Positions 14,041 to 25,377 of a DNA stretch of 64,000 nucleotides are shown one piece after another. Location: positions 5,795,339 through 5,859,338 of the forward strand of contig RPFO01000080.1 in the NCBI GenBank assembly GCA_009746045.1. The letters are read 5' to 3'. The notes beneath the pieces are model-generated. The model made no database searches and had not been told where the DNA came from. It was given only the letters and a program-made list of their open reading frames with translations. This DNA is from Mesostigma viride. Lineage: Eukaryota; Streptophyta; Mesostigmatophyceae; Mesostigmatales; Mesostigmataceae. The position numbers were made by a program, and so were the translations under genes. Each line of letters begins with the position of its first letter. Within the stretch, counting starts at the first letter, position 1.

Positions 14041-15944
14041 GGCATAGTCCGTAAACAAGTTTTGCGGGCTTCGCCCGCGACATTAGAGCTTGTACTTTTT
14101 GTGGCCGGTCCCCGGCCAGGGAGCCCCGGCTAGAAAGATGTGAGTCACCACGTACCTCCGTCGAGTGCCAAGTGGCGCTAGTCCCGCCAAGGAGCGCGCG
14201 CTAGCTTTAGAGTTTCGACCACAAGATTCATGGGGTTTGGCAAAAGGGTGAAGGAAAAAAATCCGTAACGCAATGGGGGGGCTCTATGAAGGTTCGAACC
14301 CAGCAAGTCCCGAGCAGTTATGCGATGAGCTGTGCCTTGGCGCCTGAAGTCTACGTAAGCAACATTTTGCGAAGTTTTACAATATGTACATTCCTTCAAA
14401 GGGACAAACTGCGCAACCGCGCAGTGGACGGAGCTCGCGAACTATGTACTTGCGGAGTTCAAGCTCCAGATTGACTGCTACCCCTGCACGGGAGCGCGAT
14501 GCGCGCGGGGATGAGTGACCTCGCCAACCCCGCAGACAGCAGGGAAAAATCGCTTACAGGCGGTGGAGCAGAGGAAAATCCACGTGTGAGCTTCCTGCGC
14601 GTTTGTAACTGGTTCCTCAGGATAAAGTTTGGTCCAACAGCCCAAAAGTTTGCGACGGTTATATCTGGATCTCGCGAACACAGGAAATCGCAGAGTTTTC
14701 TAGTAGGAGCCATCTGGGCATACGGACCTCTGCCAAATGGCTCATCTGGATGTAACGCCCGAAAACCCTGATAATATGGACGCCGTGGTTTGACCTTTTC
14801 GTGATTGGTCGCAACGAAATTTCGCGCAGCTGATTCGTCAAGCGGACTCTAAGTCGCGCTGCTGAGTGGCTGGAGCCGAAAGCCGTTCGAAAGAGTGTTA
14901 GCTAAAATTGTGCCAAGGCTGCGTTTTACAAGCTTTAGTATATATGTACGTTGACAACCCGACCTGTCGGGTAGTTTGACTAACGGTCGAATTTCGCGCC
15001 GCGCCGTGAGCGCCGCGCCACCTGTGACGGATGTCAGTGGTCCGGTGGGTCCGGGAACACTTAGGGACGAAGGTGATGCATAGGTTTGGGGGTAATATTC
15101 GCCATAGCCTGGTAATTACAACGTGCATTGAGAATGTATCACGTGACTTTGGCGGGAAAATTTCGCTCGCGCGCGCGCGTAATGAGATATGGCTGACAAC
15201 GTGCCGCTGTCACGAAATTTTTGCGTCTCGCGGCTTGAAACGGTTCAGAATGTTGCTCAGAATGACGATGCATGATTTTCGTAGGTCAGGCACCGCCAGA
15301 TTTATAGGGTTAGGAAAACACAGGTAGGAAAATATGACTTTCCTGGTCCTCAGTTCCAGATGAGTCATAGCTTGTCATAGGTCGATTTTCTCCCTATGGC
15401 CGGGCAATCTGCGCCAGCCCGGGCATCCAGTTTGGGTAAGGGACGTCAGCTGCAGCGTTTGCTGAGAATGCGGACTAGTTTAGTGGCCATCTTTGCACGG
15501 AACATCGACCTGGTAGGCATGGTGGATCATGAAGTATGCGGCTATGGCGGCCTTTGCCTGTGGAGCATCAGTATGTGTGAGATATGAGGGTCCCGGCCAG
15601 CGGAATCCGGGTAGGGCATGAACGAGCCAGGTACGACAACGTATTTGCGTGTTGTTTGCAGCGGAATACGTATCCCATGCATTATGAATGACGATTTTAT
15701 CCATGCATATTTCAGCAAGTTCCATGCCTGTTGTAAAGAGTGGTATTAGCCCTGAAAGTGCCCAGTTTTGGGCATTTCTCTGGAGTATACCACTCCGTCA
15801 GTGCAGGTAGGCAACGTGTTTGTATTCCAGCACTTTTGGCAGCCTTTGATAGCTTGTTATAATGCATTATTGTGCTGCATGTCATAGATAGCTGTTTACA
15901 CGCGCGTAACCCACACACATGTATGAGCACGTTATATAGGGGTA
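14041..15944. other. no gene recognised
   Basis: Only short ORFs without protein character. Contains gcgggcttcgcccgc and ccggtccccggccagg hairpins at 14087-14130. A ggttcgaaccc string at 14291 (gggttcgaacc on the minus strand) looks like a Pol III B box, but no tRNA cloverleaf could be drawn around it. Confidence 0.4.
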
Positions 15945-16285
15945 ATGGGTTATCCGGGTGGTCTGACCCAAGGAAACCCCCATTGGACTATCCAACTAAG
16001 TTGTCCAATGATGTTGTTGAGATTCCCTGCCCTCCCTGGGAAGTTAGGGGGGGGTAGACTTTTCCTTGGGGAAAAAAGATCGTCTTTTGGCCAGCTTTGA
16101 CTGCAGCTATCATCCAAATGCTTTGATAAAGCCAAGGTATTACTTGCATATTCTGAAAGCCCTTGAAGTGTAGATACTCCTAGCATCTTGGTTGGGGGTA
16201 TTTGGAGTTGTGGCCTGTAAGTTATGATTTTTTTCATTTTCAGGGGTATAAAAGTGCCAAAAATGGGTCAGCGGACTATGGGTTA
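15945..16285. mobile_element. candidate short DNA element flanked by 8-bp repeats
   Basis: ATGGGTTA occurs at 15945-15952 and again at 16278-16285, bracketing 325 bp. The inner ends are weakly inverted (tccggg..tgaccca against tgggtca..cgga). An 8-bp target duplication would suit a hAT-type MITE, but the terminal repeats are poor. Confidence 0.3.
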
Positions 16286-16299
16286 ATTAATGAATAGCC

Positions 16300-16815
16300 C
16301 AGAGCCAGACAGCCCCCCTAGGGTAGCGTGATGTCGTTTAGATATAGATATAGAAACACACGCCCTGATCAAGCATGCTGTGATCCGGCCCCACCGTCTA
16401 GGTCATCTAGTCGCTCTACACGTAAGCCAGCCATAATTTCAATGCACAAGGCTACACATTTCCATCACCATTCATCTTCATCATCCTGAACGACTCGAAC
16501 ACGCGGACAAGACAACGGCAGGCTCGAGCTACCATGGTCCGGATTCTCCCGATTTCTGGCCAGGCCGATTTCTGGCAGGCTGCGCTGGTTGTCTCCTTGA
16601 TAGATGTTGTAGTTAGTGATGTTGTTTAGATAGATGTTGTTTAGATAGATGTTGTTTAGATAGATGTTGTTTAGATAGATGTTGTGGGTAGCTGATGTAG
16701 ATAGATTAATTAGACCGGTAGGATCGACTGTTCGCACCCATCCATCCATCCATCCATCCATCGGGGTTAATGCTCCGTGACTCCCCAACGGGAGCACGAG
16801 TCTAATTAATTAATT
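16300..16815 (+). mobile_element. LINE-A 3' end fragment containing a SINE-like insertion
   Basis: Starts with cccctagggtagcgtgatg as in the LINE-A 3' untranslated region. It is interrupted by the SINE-like element (16351-16592) and resumes with atagatgttg repeats, accggtagga and (atcc)n. It ends in the stem-loop gactccc-CAAC-gggagcac and a TAATTAATTAAT tail near 16810. Confidence 0.75.
16351..16592 (+). mobile_element. SINE-like element, 5' truncated
   Basis: Nearly identical to 25571-25798, starting at aaacacacgccctgatcaag and ending ggttgtctccttg with no A-rich tail. Two gatttctggcc units occur near the end. It is bracketed by ATAGA-type direct repeats inside a LINE-A 3' end. Confidence 0.6.
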
Positions 16816-17104
16816 GTACTGACTATTTAATTGTACTGACGAAGAAGAATTGTATTGACAAAGAAGCGGAAAAAGGAGATAGATCGAGTATGTTGCATGA
16901 ATCACACATTGTGTCTCAATGCGTACAACTTACCAGAAGTGCAGCCGTGTACTGGTTCAATCATCATGCAAGGATTAATTATAGTCGCGAGCCAAACCTT
17001 ATTAGGACGCTATCACATATATGATGATCGAAGACTTGCCACTTGTCAGCATGGTTGGCAGGAGGAAACCAAATTCCTGCATGGTTAGCAGGAGAGTCGC
17101 GCCT

Positions 17105-17661
17105 CCTGGGTGGACCTGCTCAAGAGCCAGGCATCCTCTACCACGACCGTCATCACCACCAAGCTCCAGGAGCTAGCTGGAAGACACGCGCCGCGAGGCC
17201 GCTGGCCGCGACCGTCGCCGCTGCCGGGCCATCCTCAGGCGCTTCGACATGCCGCCGGTGGAGACCCCAGACTCTCTTCTCGACGAGCTGAAGAAATTTC
17301 TTGGCGTGCATGGAGCTGCCAGGTACGGCACTGCAGGGCGCCTACCGCCCGCCCCATCCACGGGCCAAGGCTAGCTGGCCCCCCTCCAGCGGTCCTCACC
17401 TTCAGCGACATGCCGACATCACAGCCCGAGTTCGGTTCCTCTCTCGATCGCTGCAAGAAGCTGGTGGACACCTCCTGGTCGCTTGACGGCGGCCTGACGC
17501 CAGCCCAGCAGCAGCAACGCCGCGATCAGTGGCCCGACTACATCCGCCACAAGACCAACCCCGAGAAGCCCCAAGTGTACTGGCGGGGCGGGGACCTCTA
17601 TGTCAACAAGAAACTGTGGAAGCCCCCCCGGGCTTCCCCGGGAGTAGAGCACTCCTGCTAG
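17105..17661 (+). pseudogene. LINE ORF1-like remnant with frameshifts
   Basis: Frame segments read AGRDRRRCRAILRRFDMPPV (about 17195-17255) and then LDGGLTPAQQQQRRDQWPDY and VYWRGGDLYVNKKLW (17490-17625, stop 17661). These align with AKRSLNAILKNFDM, DDDLTLAQQQRRRELWPTY and VYWKGAAIYV of the ORF at 32096-32551. Frame changes between the segments show it is broken. The family resembles the nucleic-acid-binding C-terminal part of LINE ORF1 proteins. Confidence 0.6.
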
Positions 17662-18556
17662 TTGTCTAGATGGGGGCAATCGATGAAGGGATAGCTTAGG
17701 CATTACGTACAGCACTTGAAACGATGTTAGCGCACAGCGTTATAGTACCTTTAATTCGCTCTGGCACCTTGTGGTCATCAGCTTGCGCAGCCGACGTGTT
17801 GAGCCCACCTCACATTTGTAGCATAAGCTATGCGTCAGCCTACCTATGGTATTGCACTGGTTGTATTGCACCCACAGTGTTGCGCCCCGGCATGATATCA
17901 TATTATGCACCATGCCGTGGAGAGAGCACTCTGTGGCCTGCCCACTTGCGGCAGTGAGAGAAGCTAGGGCGCCCTCCCTCCTTCTCGCTGTGTATATAGG
18001 GTTGAAGGTTCCTTTACTCTGAATTTGCACCCACAGGACGCAGTCACGTGCTTATTATTAGCAGGAGAGTGTACTATGGAAGGGGTCTGGACTATTCCCG
18101 TGCGCAATCTGCTTTTGAGATCATGATTCGACCAGGATTGTGGGAAACTTTGCGAACTGCATGAAGACGTGTTAGAATCCCTGAATGCCGCTGTGGCCCT
18201 GTCGCCATCGCCCCGCAGTCCCGCACCTGCCAACCACCGCCAGTGGTTTTCCTAATTGTGGTGCCTGTGCTCTCGCGCCGTCGCCCGTCTAGACTTGCCT
18301 TCATCCAGCTAGACTTGCCTTCGTCCATCATCCAGCTGTTATGAAAGACGCGACGCGCATTCGGCCATTCGCTGTCGCCTTTGGATCGACCAAAGGACAC
18401 GCACTTAGAACTAACTCTAGTAGACTCAAGAAGCAAACTTGAAATAGTTGCTCGTACAGCAAAACGTCCTAGGACCGTAACTCGAGCTACGACGCCAAAT
18501 TTTCAACGACTTCAGTACTTTCCGTCGCCCTTGACACGTTGTCGTACAATACTACT
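17662..18556. other. no gene recognised
   Basis: A tgtatatagggttgaagg TATA-like string is at about 17992. Two short repeats ctagacttgccttc(a/g)tcca occur at 18290-18330. No convincing ORF is present. Confidence 0.35.
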
Positions 18557-19272
18557 AACAAGATCGGGGGCTCCGCCCCCGAACCCCCGCTACTTGGCAG
18601 ATTCTGTGCCTCAACGGCTTTTTGTGCCTCAACGGCGAGTACCAGCCCAGCCGTACACTCCCGCTCACACAGCCCGCCCACTAGCAAGACCGCCGAACCT
18701 GTACGGCCGGCCACAGCCTGTGATCCCCTGGATTGCGCCTCGATTCCATGCAAACTCATGGTGCCGGACGGTTTGCTGGCCTATTTTGGGAAGCCGGTGG
18801 CTGAACCGAACCGCAACTAAACCTGGTATGTCAGCACGTCAGGTCCGTCCTTCAGCTTTCTCACCTTTTGCCAGAAACGGCCAAATACCCCTTGAATCGG
18901 TCCGCTCCTCGCCGTTTTCCCGGCCTTTTTCCCTGGTCCGTTCCAAACGCCTAGGCCAATTTCAAGCTCAACTTGGCACGCATCGTTTTGGCTCGCTCCT
19001 ACGCTGAGCTACTAACAGTATTAGACCGTTACTCCGCCGTTACGTATATTTCCTCTAATGCTGGCGAAATTGGCTGGAGGTTGTTTGGTTCCGTGTTGAG
19101 AAAAGTTTGGGCGCCAGGCGTTACGCGGTGACAGGCCGCTAGAAAGCCTACGGACGCGATTTGCTGAAAGATTTTGTGGAAACAAATTTGGCGTTCGGAT
19201 TTTTGCGCTACTCGGGTACGGACAACGTTTGCCGGAAGAGTTTGCGGAACAATTGGCGGACCATAAAAGTAG

Positions 19273-19280
19273 TATATAAG
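19273..19280 (+). promoter_or_regulatory. TATA-like box at end of repeat unit 1
   Basis: TATATAAG in aaaagtagtatataagggcaacaag, about 12-30 bp before the gggggctccgccccc hairpin of the next unit. It is conserved in position in unit 2. Confidence 0.45.
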
Positions 19281-20001
19281 GGCAACAAGATCGGGGGCTC
19301 CGCCCCCGAACCCCCGCTACTTGGCAGATTCTGTGCCTCAACGGCTTTTTGTGCCTCAACGGCGAGTACCAGCACAGCCGTACACTCCCGCTTACACAGC
19401 CCGCCCACTAGCAAGACAGCCGAACCTGTACGGCCGGCCACAGCCTGTGATTCCATGGATTACGCCACGATTCCATGCAAACTCATGGTGCCGGACGGTT
19501 TGCTGGCCTATTTTGGGAAGCCGGTGGCTGAACCGAACCGCAACTAAACCTGGTCTGTCAGTAGGTCAGGTCCGTCCGTCAGCTTTCTCGCTTTTTGCCA
19601 GCAACCGCCAAATACCCCTTGAATCGGTCCTCTCCTCGCCGTTTTCCTTGCCAATTTCCCTCGTCCGTTCCAAACGCCTAGGCCAATTTCAAGCTCAACT
19701 CGGAACGCAAGGCTTTTGCGCTTAGCTACTCGGCAAAATTCACGGTTACGACGCGGTTACGGCCGTTTCTACTCGAAACGCTTTTACTGATTGACGGTTG
19801 GCACGCATTTGTTTGGCTACTCGTCTTAGAAGAGTTTGGGCGCCGGACGCTACGCGGTGACAGGCCGCTAGAAAGCCTACGGCCGCGATCTGCGTAAAGG
19901 TTTTGTGGAAACAAATTGTGCGTTCGGATTTTTGCGCTACTCGGGTACGGACAACGTTTGCCGGAAGAGTTTGCGGAACAATTGGGCCGACCTAAAAGTA
20001 G

Positions 20002-20009
20002 TATAAAGG
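20002..20009 (+). promoter_or_regulatory. TATA-like box at end of repeat unit 2
   Basis: TATAAAGG in the same context as 19273, followed by a ggggcccctgcggggccc hairpin in place of the earlier one. Confidence 0.45.
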
Positions 20010-20904
20010 GCAACAAGTTGGGGGCCCCTGCGGGGCCCGGACTTTTTGGCGCCTGAGCGGGCGATTGGCGCGTACACCCGCGGGGTGCGTCCTCGGGAAC
20101 GCCGGCGCCACGCGGGTCGCGCAGCGCGAAGGGGCAGTGGCCGAGGGCGCCGAGGCGGGGGGGCCAGCGGGAGCCCGAAAATTTCGGTTACGTACGGCAG
20201 TTTTTTGGGCTGAGCCCCCTGCTTTTCAGAGTTTCGAGCCGTTTTTCGCCACGCTCCCCGTCTGAACACGTTCAGTTCAGTCATCTCGCAAAAATTGGCA
20301 CGAAAATTGCGTGGGAAGTAGGCCGAACCGAAAACTTAACCGAAAAAACCGTTCAGAATAGGGTTCGAACTAAATTTTCTGCACATTTCCCGCTCAGTCT
20401 GAACACTCTGAATTTCCCGTTCTGACTGAACCCTTAGTAAATCAAGTAGGATGTTTGGGCTAAGCTAACTCGGCAAACAACTTCCCCCCCATCCGTATAT
20501 GCCCCCCGGCATTTCTCGCGCATTTTGCTGAATTCGGATTCCGTTCAGAACTCCTGAGACTCGATCTTAGGAGGGTGTGACGGCGTTCAGGCCGGCGGTT
20601 ACGGGCCGTAACTCGCGGCTCCGCAGGATTTCAGGAATAGTAGCCGTTCGTGGGGGTGCGATCAGGCCGTACGGTACGGCGCCCGCGGCGATGTCAGGAT
20701 GTTCGGGGTTCGCCTTTGCGCAACACGATCGTAGTTAAGTAGTTGATGCTGGACGTGGCAGGCCGAATCCATTTGCACGATTGACCCTGTGCATGGTTCT
20801 GTGTGCATGTGAAAGCATGAAAGCATGCCGCGATTTCAAAAGCGATGCATGGGGCCTACGCCCAAGCAAGCTGACCCCGACTTGACGACATGATGCATTA
20901 TCAA
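20010..20904. other. no gene recognised
   Basis: A GC-rich block (20010-20200) is followed by unstructured sequence with many ttcagt/gaac words. No convincing coding sequence. Confidence 0.35.
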
Positions 20905-20937
20905 CGAGACAACCAACGCAGGCCAGAAATTATACGT
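20905..20937 (-). mobile_element. 3' end fragment of SINE-like family
   Basis: On the minus strand, atttctggcctgcgttggttgtctcg matches the 3' end of the elements at 16351 and 25494. Only about 30 bp are present. Confidence 0.4.
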
Positions 20938-21169
20938 GGGCATCCATCAGGGTCACATAGTAGCCTGTAGCGCTCGAGACAATTACCGACACCACGATCG
21001 TGAAGACTGTTGCTAGTATGGGAGCGGGTCAGTCACCAACTCAATGGGTCAGTCACTTAGCATGGGGGGCTCCTTTACGATAACAAGCACAGCTGACTGT
21101 GGGCAAGCAGTATCCACGTTGGTTTGAAGGTACAATGCGCCTAAGAAATCAGAGTCCAATGCCCACCAA

Positions 21170-21228
21170 GGAGTTTATTAATTACGCGTGATCCCGTTGG
21201 GGAGTCGCAGAGCATCAACACGGCAAAG
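21170..21228 (-). mobile_element. diverged LINE-A 3' end
   Basis: On the minus strand: gttgatgctctgcgactccc-CAAC-gggatcacg followed by a taattaataaa tail. It matches the LINE-A terminal stem-loop with several substitutions. Confidence 0.55.
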
Positions 21229-21531
21229 GGGTTGAATGCGAAGCGGTGGGGACATACCCCAAATAGTGGCTGCTGTGCGCGCCAGTGAAGAAGGAAGCAC
21301 AAAAGTGCATTCGGACACCCCACTAACTTACATAACAATTAGACAATCCATACCTTACATATATACCCAATATGACAAAACGTGGTCCAATGTGGTGGTT
21401 GCATGCGTGCGTGCATGTGTGCTCTGTGCATGAGTACGTTTGTGCATTTGCTTGCCGCGTGTGAGCGTGGGTGCGTAGGCAGCTTGCGTGTGCCAGTGTG
21501 ACGGGACTAGGGAATCCTACCCCCAGCTAGA

Positions 21532-21533
<2 letters not shown>

Positions 21534-21603
<70 letters not shown>
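21534..21603. repeat. (TG)n microsatellite
   Basis: About 35 uninterrupted TG dinucleotides. Confidence 0.98.
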
Positions 21604-21605
<2 letters not shown>

Positions 21606-22452
21606 ACGTGTACTTGTGCCGACCGCTTGAATACCCCAGCCTCCGCATGGACATTTAGTGGCCCCTTGCAGACTTGTCCACAAAATAATGGGACCTTGGG
21701 AAGGAACCACTCAGATATGGCGAATTGCCATGCAGACACTTGCAATTGCTGGTGCCGTCGCCAACGTCTGCTCTGCTCTGACATCAGTCATTGCGGAAGA
21801 CACATGCATCCGGGCAAAAAAGATAACGAAGATGAAGATTTCCAGAAATGGTGCTCGCGGGAAAAATCTGCTCGGCCACCGACGCGGATTCACCGATTAT
21901 TACAGCCCCAAATAAAGACGGCACAAAGGCAGCAACTCTCGTCACGGAGGTAACTGCACCTGAACCGCCGCACGTGTGTACACTACATGCGGCTGTGCGT
22001 TCTGAAGCCGGCCGTTATCAGTGTCCTTCCTTGCCAAGGGACGTAGCGCGCCATGGAAAAGCCACCCAACGACCGATGTTAATAAAGACTAAAACGCTGG
22101 GCAGTGCTGTATTGTCATGTGCACTTTGAGTATCCGTCGCATCCTAGTACGTCGGATATCGCCGGGCAGGCGCGAATCAGGTCGAAACGCGAAGAACCGG
22201 TGTGCATGCCTGCATCATCGCGCGTCTCGAGCGTCCTGTCTCCTCGTCGGTTGACTAGCTCCTTGTTAACTTTATCGTCCCTCCTTTGTATGCCGTACAA
22301 GTCCACTCGCCATAGCTCCTGCCTTCTTATGTATACCTTATTGTTCGGTCTTCCACGTGGCAACCGGTAACAAGTCCCTGCATCAGGGGTACACCAAGAA
22401 GTTGGCAACGCCGCGCCGGCTGATCAAAAGACCAATTTAGCTGTGGGAAGTC
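21604..22452. other. no gene recognised
   Basis: Short ORFs only, none resembling a known family. Confidence 0.35.
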
Positions 22453-22455
22453 TTA

Positions 22456-23130
22456 GGGCTAACTCACACGGGTCGCGATCCGTAGTTCGTGAGCACTCTT
22501 GTCATGCGTGGCAGGAATCTTCTTCACGGCGTCGGCAGATAGTGCCGGAAAACGGGCATGGTTCGCGACCCGACTTTGTGGTTCGCGGGAAATCGTGTCG
22601 CGACCCATGTTCACGAGAGAAAAGTCCACGTGTCCGTGAATCGAACCTGACAAGTGCGAAAAAGACCTGCAAGTACGGGAATTAATGGTACGAATTCAGT
22701 CGGCGTAGAACCAGTACGGCAGGGTGCTGAAGAAAACTGGACAGTTTCGATCCAGCGAAGCCGGTCTCGCCAGGTAGAATTTAGTATCGTCCAGTAAAGA
22801 CAAATAATCACTGGATACACCCGAATAATCAGAATACGATATCGTAGATATCCCGCTGTATGTGTAAATCCAAGGACAGGTGGCGACAACGAGGAGATTG
22901 AGGAGGAGTGCGGAAAAGAGCGCAAAGTGCGGAAACTCCAGAAAAAAAGGTACTGTGAACCAATCTTTATCTATCTGAACAATCCGAACGCCCGCGACCC
23001 GCCGTGTGAGTGCGACCGGTTCGTCAACCAATTTCTGTTCCACGTGGCAGAAAGTTCGATGCCACTCGGCAAAGCGGTTCGCGAACCATGACCGTACGAA
23101 CCACGGATCGCGACCCGTGTGAGTTGGCCC
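22456..23130. mobile_element. MITE with PIF/Harbinger hallmarks
   Basis: Terminal inverted repeats GGGCTAACTCACACGGGTCG and its mate GGGCCAACTCACACGGGTCG extend about 35 bp with few mismatches. TTA flanks each end (22453-22455 and 23131-23133), giving a 3-bp target duplication. TTA/TWA duplication with TIRs starting GGGC is the PIF/Harbinger pattern. Several internal gttcgcg and gtcgcgac words form subterminal repeats on both strands. At 675 bp with no transposase ORF it is non-autonomous. Confidence 0.8.
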
Positions 23131-23133
23131 TTA

Positions 23134-23800
23134 GGCTCCCTGCCATCCTGGTGCCACACTGCCATGACTGTGTGCATTAAAATACCGTACTGTGGACAAA
23201 TTTGTAGCTCAACATTCTATTCAAGCACGACTGCGAACTGAAAATACTGTGGGCGGTCAAAGCCGGCAAACGTAACCCAATAATGTTTGCTTCCGATCTT
23301 GAAACGGCACGGCAACACTCCCTGGCACTATTAATAACCCTGTCGGTTCACCGGCGCGGGAATTAACTCAACTCAACTCAACTCAACTCCCTGGCTGTTC
23401 CTTTGTTCTGGTGGCGTCTGGCGAACTGTGTGGGCGGTTCCGTCTGTGTCTGGCGAACTGTCTATCCTAGTCACCGGTCCATTCTGACTTGGAGAAGAGT
23501 CAGAAGACCCGCTCGCAGCAGTTCGCAGCCCGTCCTGTCCAATACCGTACAACGGGATCCGGACTGTTACTATCTCACCGGCCATATTTAAATCGGCCCA
23601 CGATCACGTCTTGTTGGAAAGCTGGCACGGAGTAGACTGGGCCCAGCGCGCGCAGACAAGCACGGATGGTCCAGGTGGGTGTGTTCTCCCTCGGCGCTGG
23701 TTGTCCGATCTTGCAACATCCGCCGTCGGATGCGGATGCAGTCGATGCTGCTCTGTCGAGCCTTTCGAGAAATCCACCATCGTAGGGCATATGCCGAGGG
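23134..23800. other. upstream region of the acidic protein gene
   Basis: Contains an (aactc)n microsatellite at about 23365-23388 and a TATA-like catatttaaat at about 23582, 250 bp before the chosen start codon. No other gene is seen. Confidence 0.4.
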
Positions 23801-23833
23801 GCTAGCGACTTGCCGAGCAAGTGGCTGAGAACC

Positions 23834-24895
23834 ATGGCTGTCTCTCAGCCGACAATGCGGTTGGGTGCGATCCTGCTTATTGCCCTGTTGGCTGGGCCCA
23901 TCGCCATCGACGCCCGCAAGGTCTTCCCCGGCGTCCGTAAGGATGTCGCCGTTGAGGTCGACCATTCCACCGACAGCATCGGCCAGATCCTCAGCGAGGA
24001 GGAGGCCAAGGAGTTCATGGAGGAGCAGAAGAATGATGAGCTTCTTACCGAACTTAACTACCTTGGTGCCGAGGAAATCGTTGTCCTGGATGATGAGGAC
24101 TCGACTGATAGCATTGGCAAGGTCCTAACCGCAGAGGAGGTTGAGGAGGAGCAGCGTGAGTGGGATGAGGACTCCGATATGGATCTGGAGTCCGAGATGA
24201 AGGAGCTGGGTGCTGAGGAGATCGTTATCCTTGATGAGGAGGATGACTCTGATCAGAGCATTGTGAGCGCCTCTAACTCTGACTCTCTGCCCATGTGGGA
24301 TGACGAGGATGACCTGGATCTGGAGGCTGAGCTGAACTACCTCGGTGCTGAGGAGATCGTCATCCTTGATGATGAGGAGAGCGAGGATGAGGAGACCGTC
24401 GAGGACGAGGAGCTGTCCGCTGACCTGAACGCCGAGCGCATCCGCATGGACGCTGAGGAAATGAGCGCCCTGGATGTCCCCTTCGAGGAGGAGGAGGAGG
24501 AAGAGGTTGACGAGTCTGAGCTCCTGGAGGAGCTTGAGGACGAGCGTGTCCGCCTGGACGCCATCGAGGTCTCGATCTTGGAGGACGAGGAGGAGGAGGG
24601 TCTTTCCCTTGAGGATATTGAGGCTGAGAGGGAGTACCTCGATGCCGAGGAGTTCGAGGTCCTGGACGATGTTCCCTTTGAGGAGGAGGAGGTCTCTGAG
24701 GACTCCGAGGTCGAGGAGGAGGAGGAGGACCTCGAGGCCATGCGCGAGTACCTGGGCGCTGAGGAGATCGTTTTCCTGGATGAGAGCGATGACAGCGATG
24801 AGGTTGAGGAGGAGGAAGTGGAGGAGGAGAAACTCCCAGAGATGGAGCCAGAGGACTACCTCAGGCTGCCAACTGACAGGGAGGCTGTCTTCTAA
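23834..24895 (+). CDS. secreted, highly acidic repeat protein of unknown function
   Basis: Intronless ORF of 353 residues. I chose the ATG at 23834 because it sits in a strong context (accatgg); an in-frame ATG at 23810 would add eight residues. Residues 1 to about 27 form a signal peptide: MAVSQPTMRLGAILLIALLA, then GPIAIDA. The mature part has about seven repeats of 35-45 residues centred on YLGAEEIVILDDEE; later copies vary to YLDAEEFEVLDD and RLDAIEVSILEDE. Long Glu/Asp runs separate them and basic residues are scarce. Such composition suits calcium binding or an extracellular or vacuolar matrix role, but that is inference; I recognise no family. Codons strongly favour C/G-ending Glu (gag) and Leu (ctg), unlike the surrounding repeats, which supports a real expressed gene. 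TGTAA motifs follow the stop. Confidence 0.8.
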   Translation: MAVSQPTMRLGAILLIALLAGPIAIDARKVFPGVRKDVAVEVDHSTDSIGQILSEEEAKEFMEEQKNDELLTELNYLGAEEIVVLDDEDSTDSIGKVLTAEEVEEEQREWDEDSDMDLESEMKELGAEEIVILDEEDDSDQSIVSASNSDSLPMWDDEDDLDLEAELNYLGAEEIVILDDEESEDEETVEDEELSADLNAERIRMDAEEMSALDVPFEEEEEEEVDESELLEELEDERVRLDAIEVSILEDEEEEGLSLEDIEAEREYLDAEEFEVLDDVPFEEEEVSEDSEVEEEEEDLEAMREYLGAEEIVFLDESDDSDEVEEEEVEEEKLPEMEPEDYLRLPTDREAVF

Positions 24896-25028
24896 AGCGT
24901 TTTCAACAATCACATGCCTTACCCAAAAGGCGCAGCTGGGATCATAATTTGTGACTGGTCTTGATGGGTGTTCGCCTAGGCCGTCCGCAGCGTGTTTCCG
25001 TGAAAACAGTTGCGCCCGTCTTCCTCTC

Positions 25029-25077
25029 TGTAAATTGTAGCCTACGCTGAAGGAAGGTTGCTGATGTTAATATGTAA
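25029..25077 (+). terminator. candidate poly(A) signals TGTAA
   Basis: TGTAA at 25029-25033 and 25073-25077, 130-180 bp after the stop of the acidic protein gene. The second is followed by a T-rich stretch. TGTAA is the usual chlorophyte poly(A) element. Confidence 0.4.
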
Positions 25078-25377
25078 CGTTGGTTTATTTTTTTATAACA
25101 AATTTGGAAAATTTTCTGGATGCATGACAGTGTTTTCATGTCGAAGAAGCGTCTTTACCCGTTTTTATTTTTTTAAAGGTGATATGTGGCGTTGTAAGCT
25201 TTTTGCAGAGCGTGTATAGCACACAGTGAATTTTTTTTCAGGGAAATGTTCATGCTCTCCTGAAAGCCCATGATTAACAGTTTCCTTTTAGCTTCTCAGA
25301 CCGACCAGATACTGATTCAATGAAGATATATGACGAGGCTTAAAACCCTGTTGGTCAGGAGACCCCCAGCCGGGCAC

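Larger units (their letters stand above)
18557..20009 (+). repeat. 727-bp tandem repeat, two full units plus a third start
   Basis: Unit 1 (18557-19282) and unit 2 (19283-20009) are closely similar throughout, with landmarks gggggctccgccccc, ctacttggcagattctgtg, tggtgccggacggtttgct and gtgacaggccgctagaaagcctacgg. A third repetition starts at 20010 but diverges within a few bases. Small ORFs in each unit are not conserved in length and are not called. Confidence 0.85.

Noticed and set aside
14286-14302. tRNA gene suggested by ggttcgaaccc
   Set aside because: No acceptor, D or anticodon stems can be paired around it on either strand.
24125-24913. Long minus-strand Leu-rich ORF
   Set aside because: Antisense shadow of the acidic protein gene (Glu/Asp codons read as Leu/Ile/Val).
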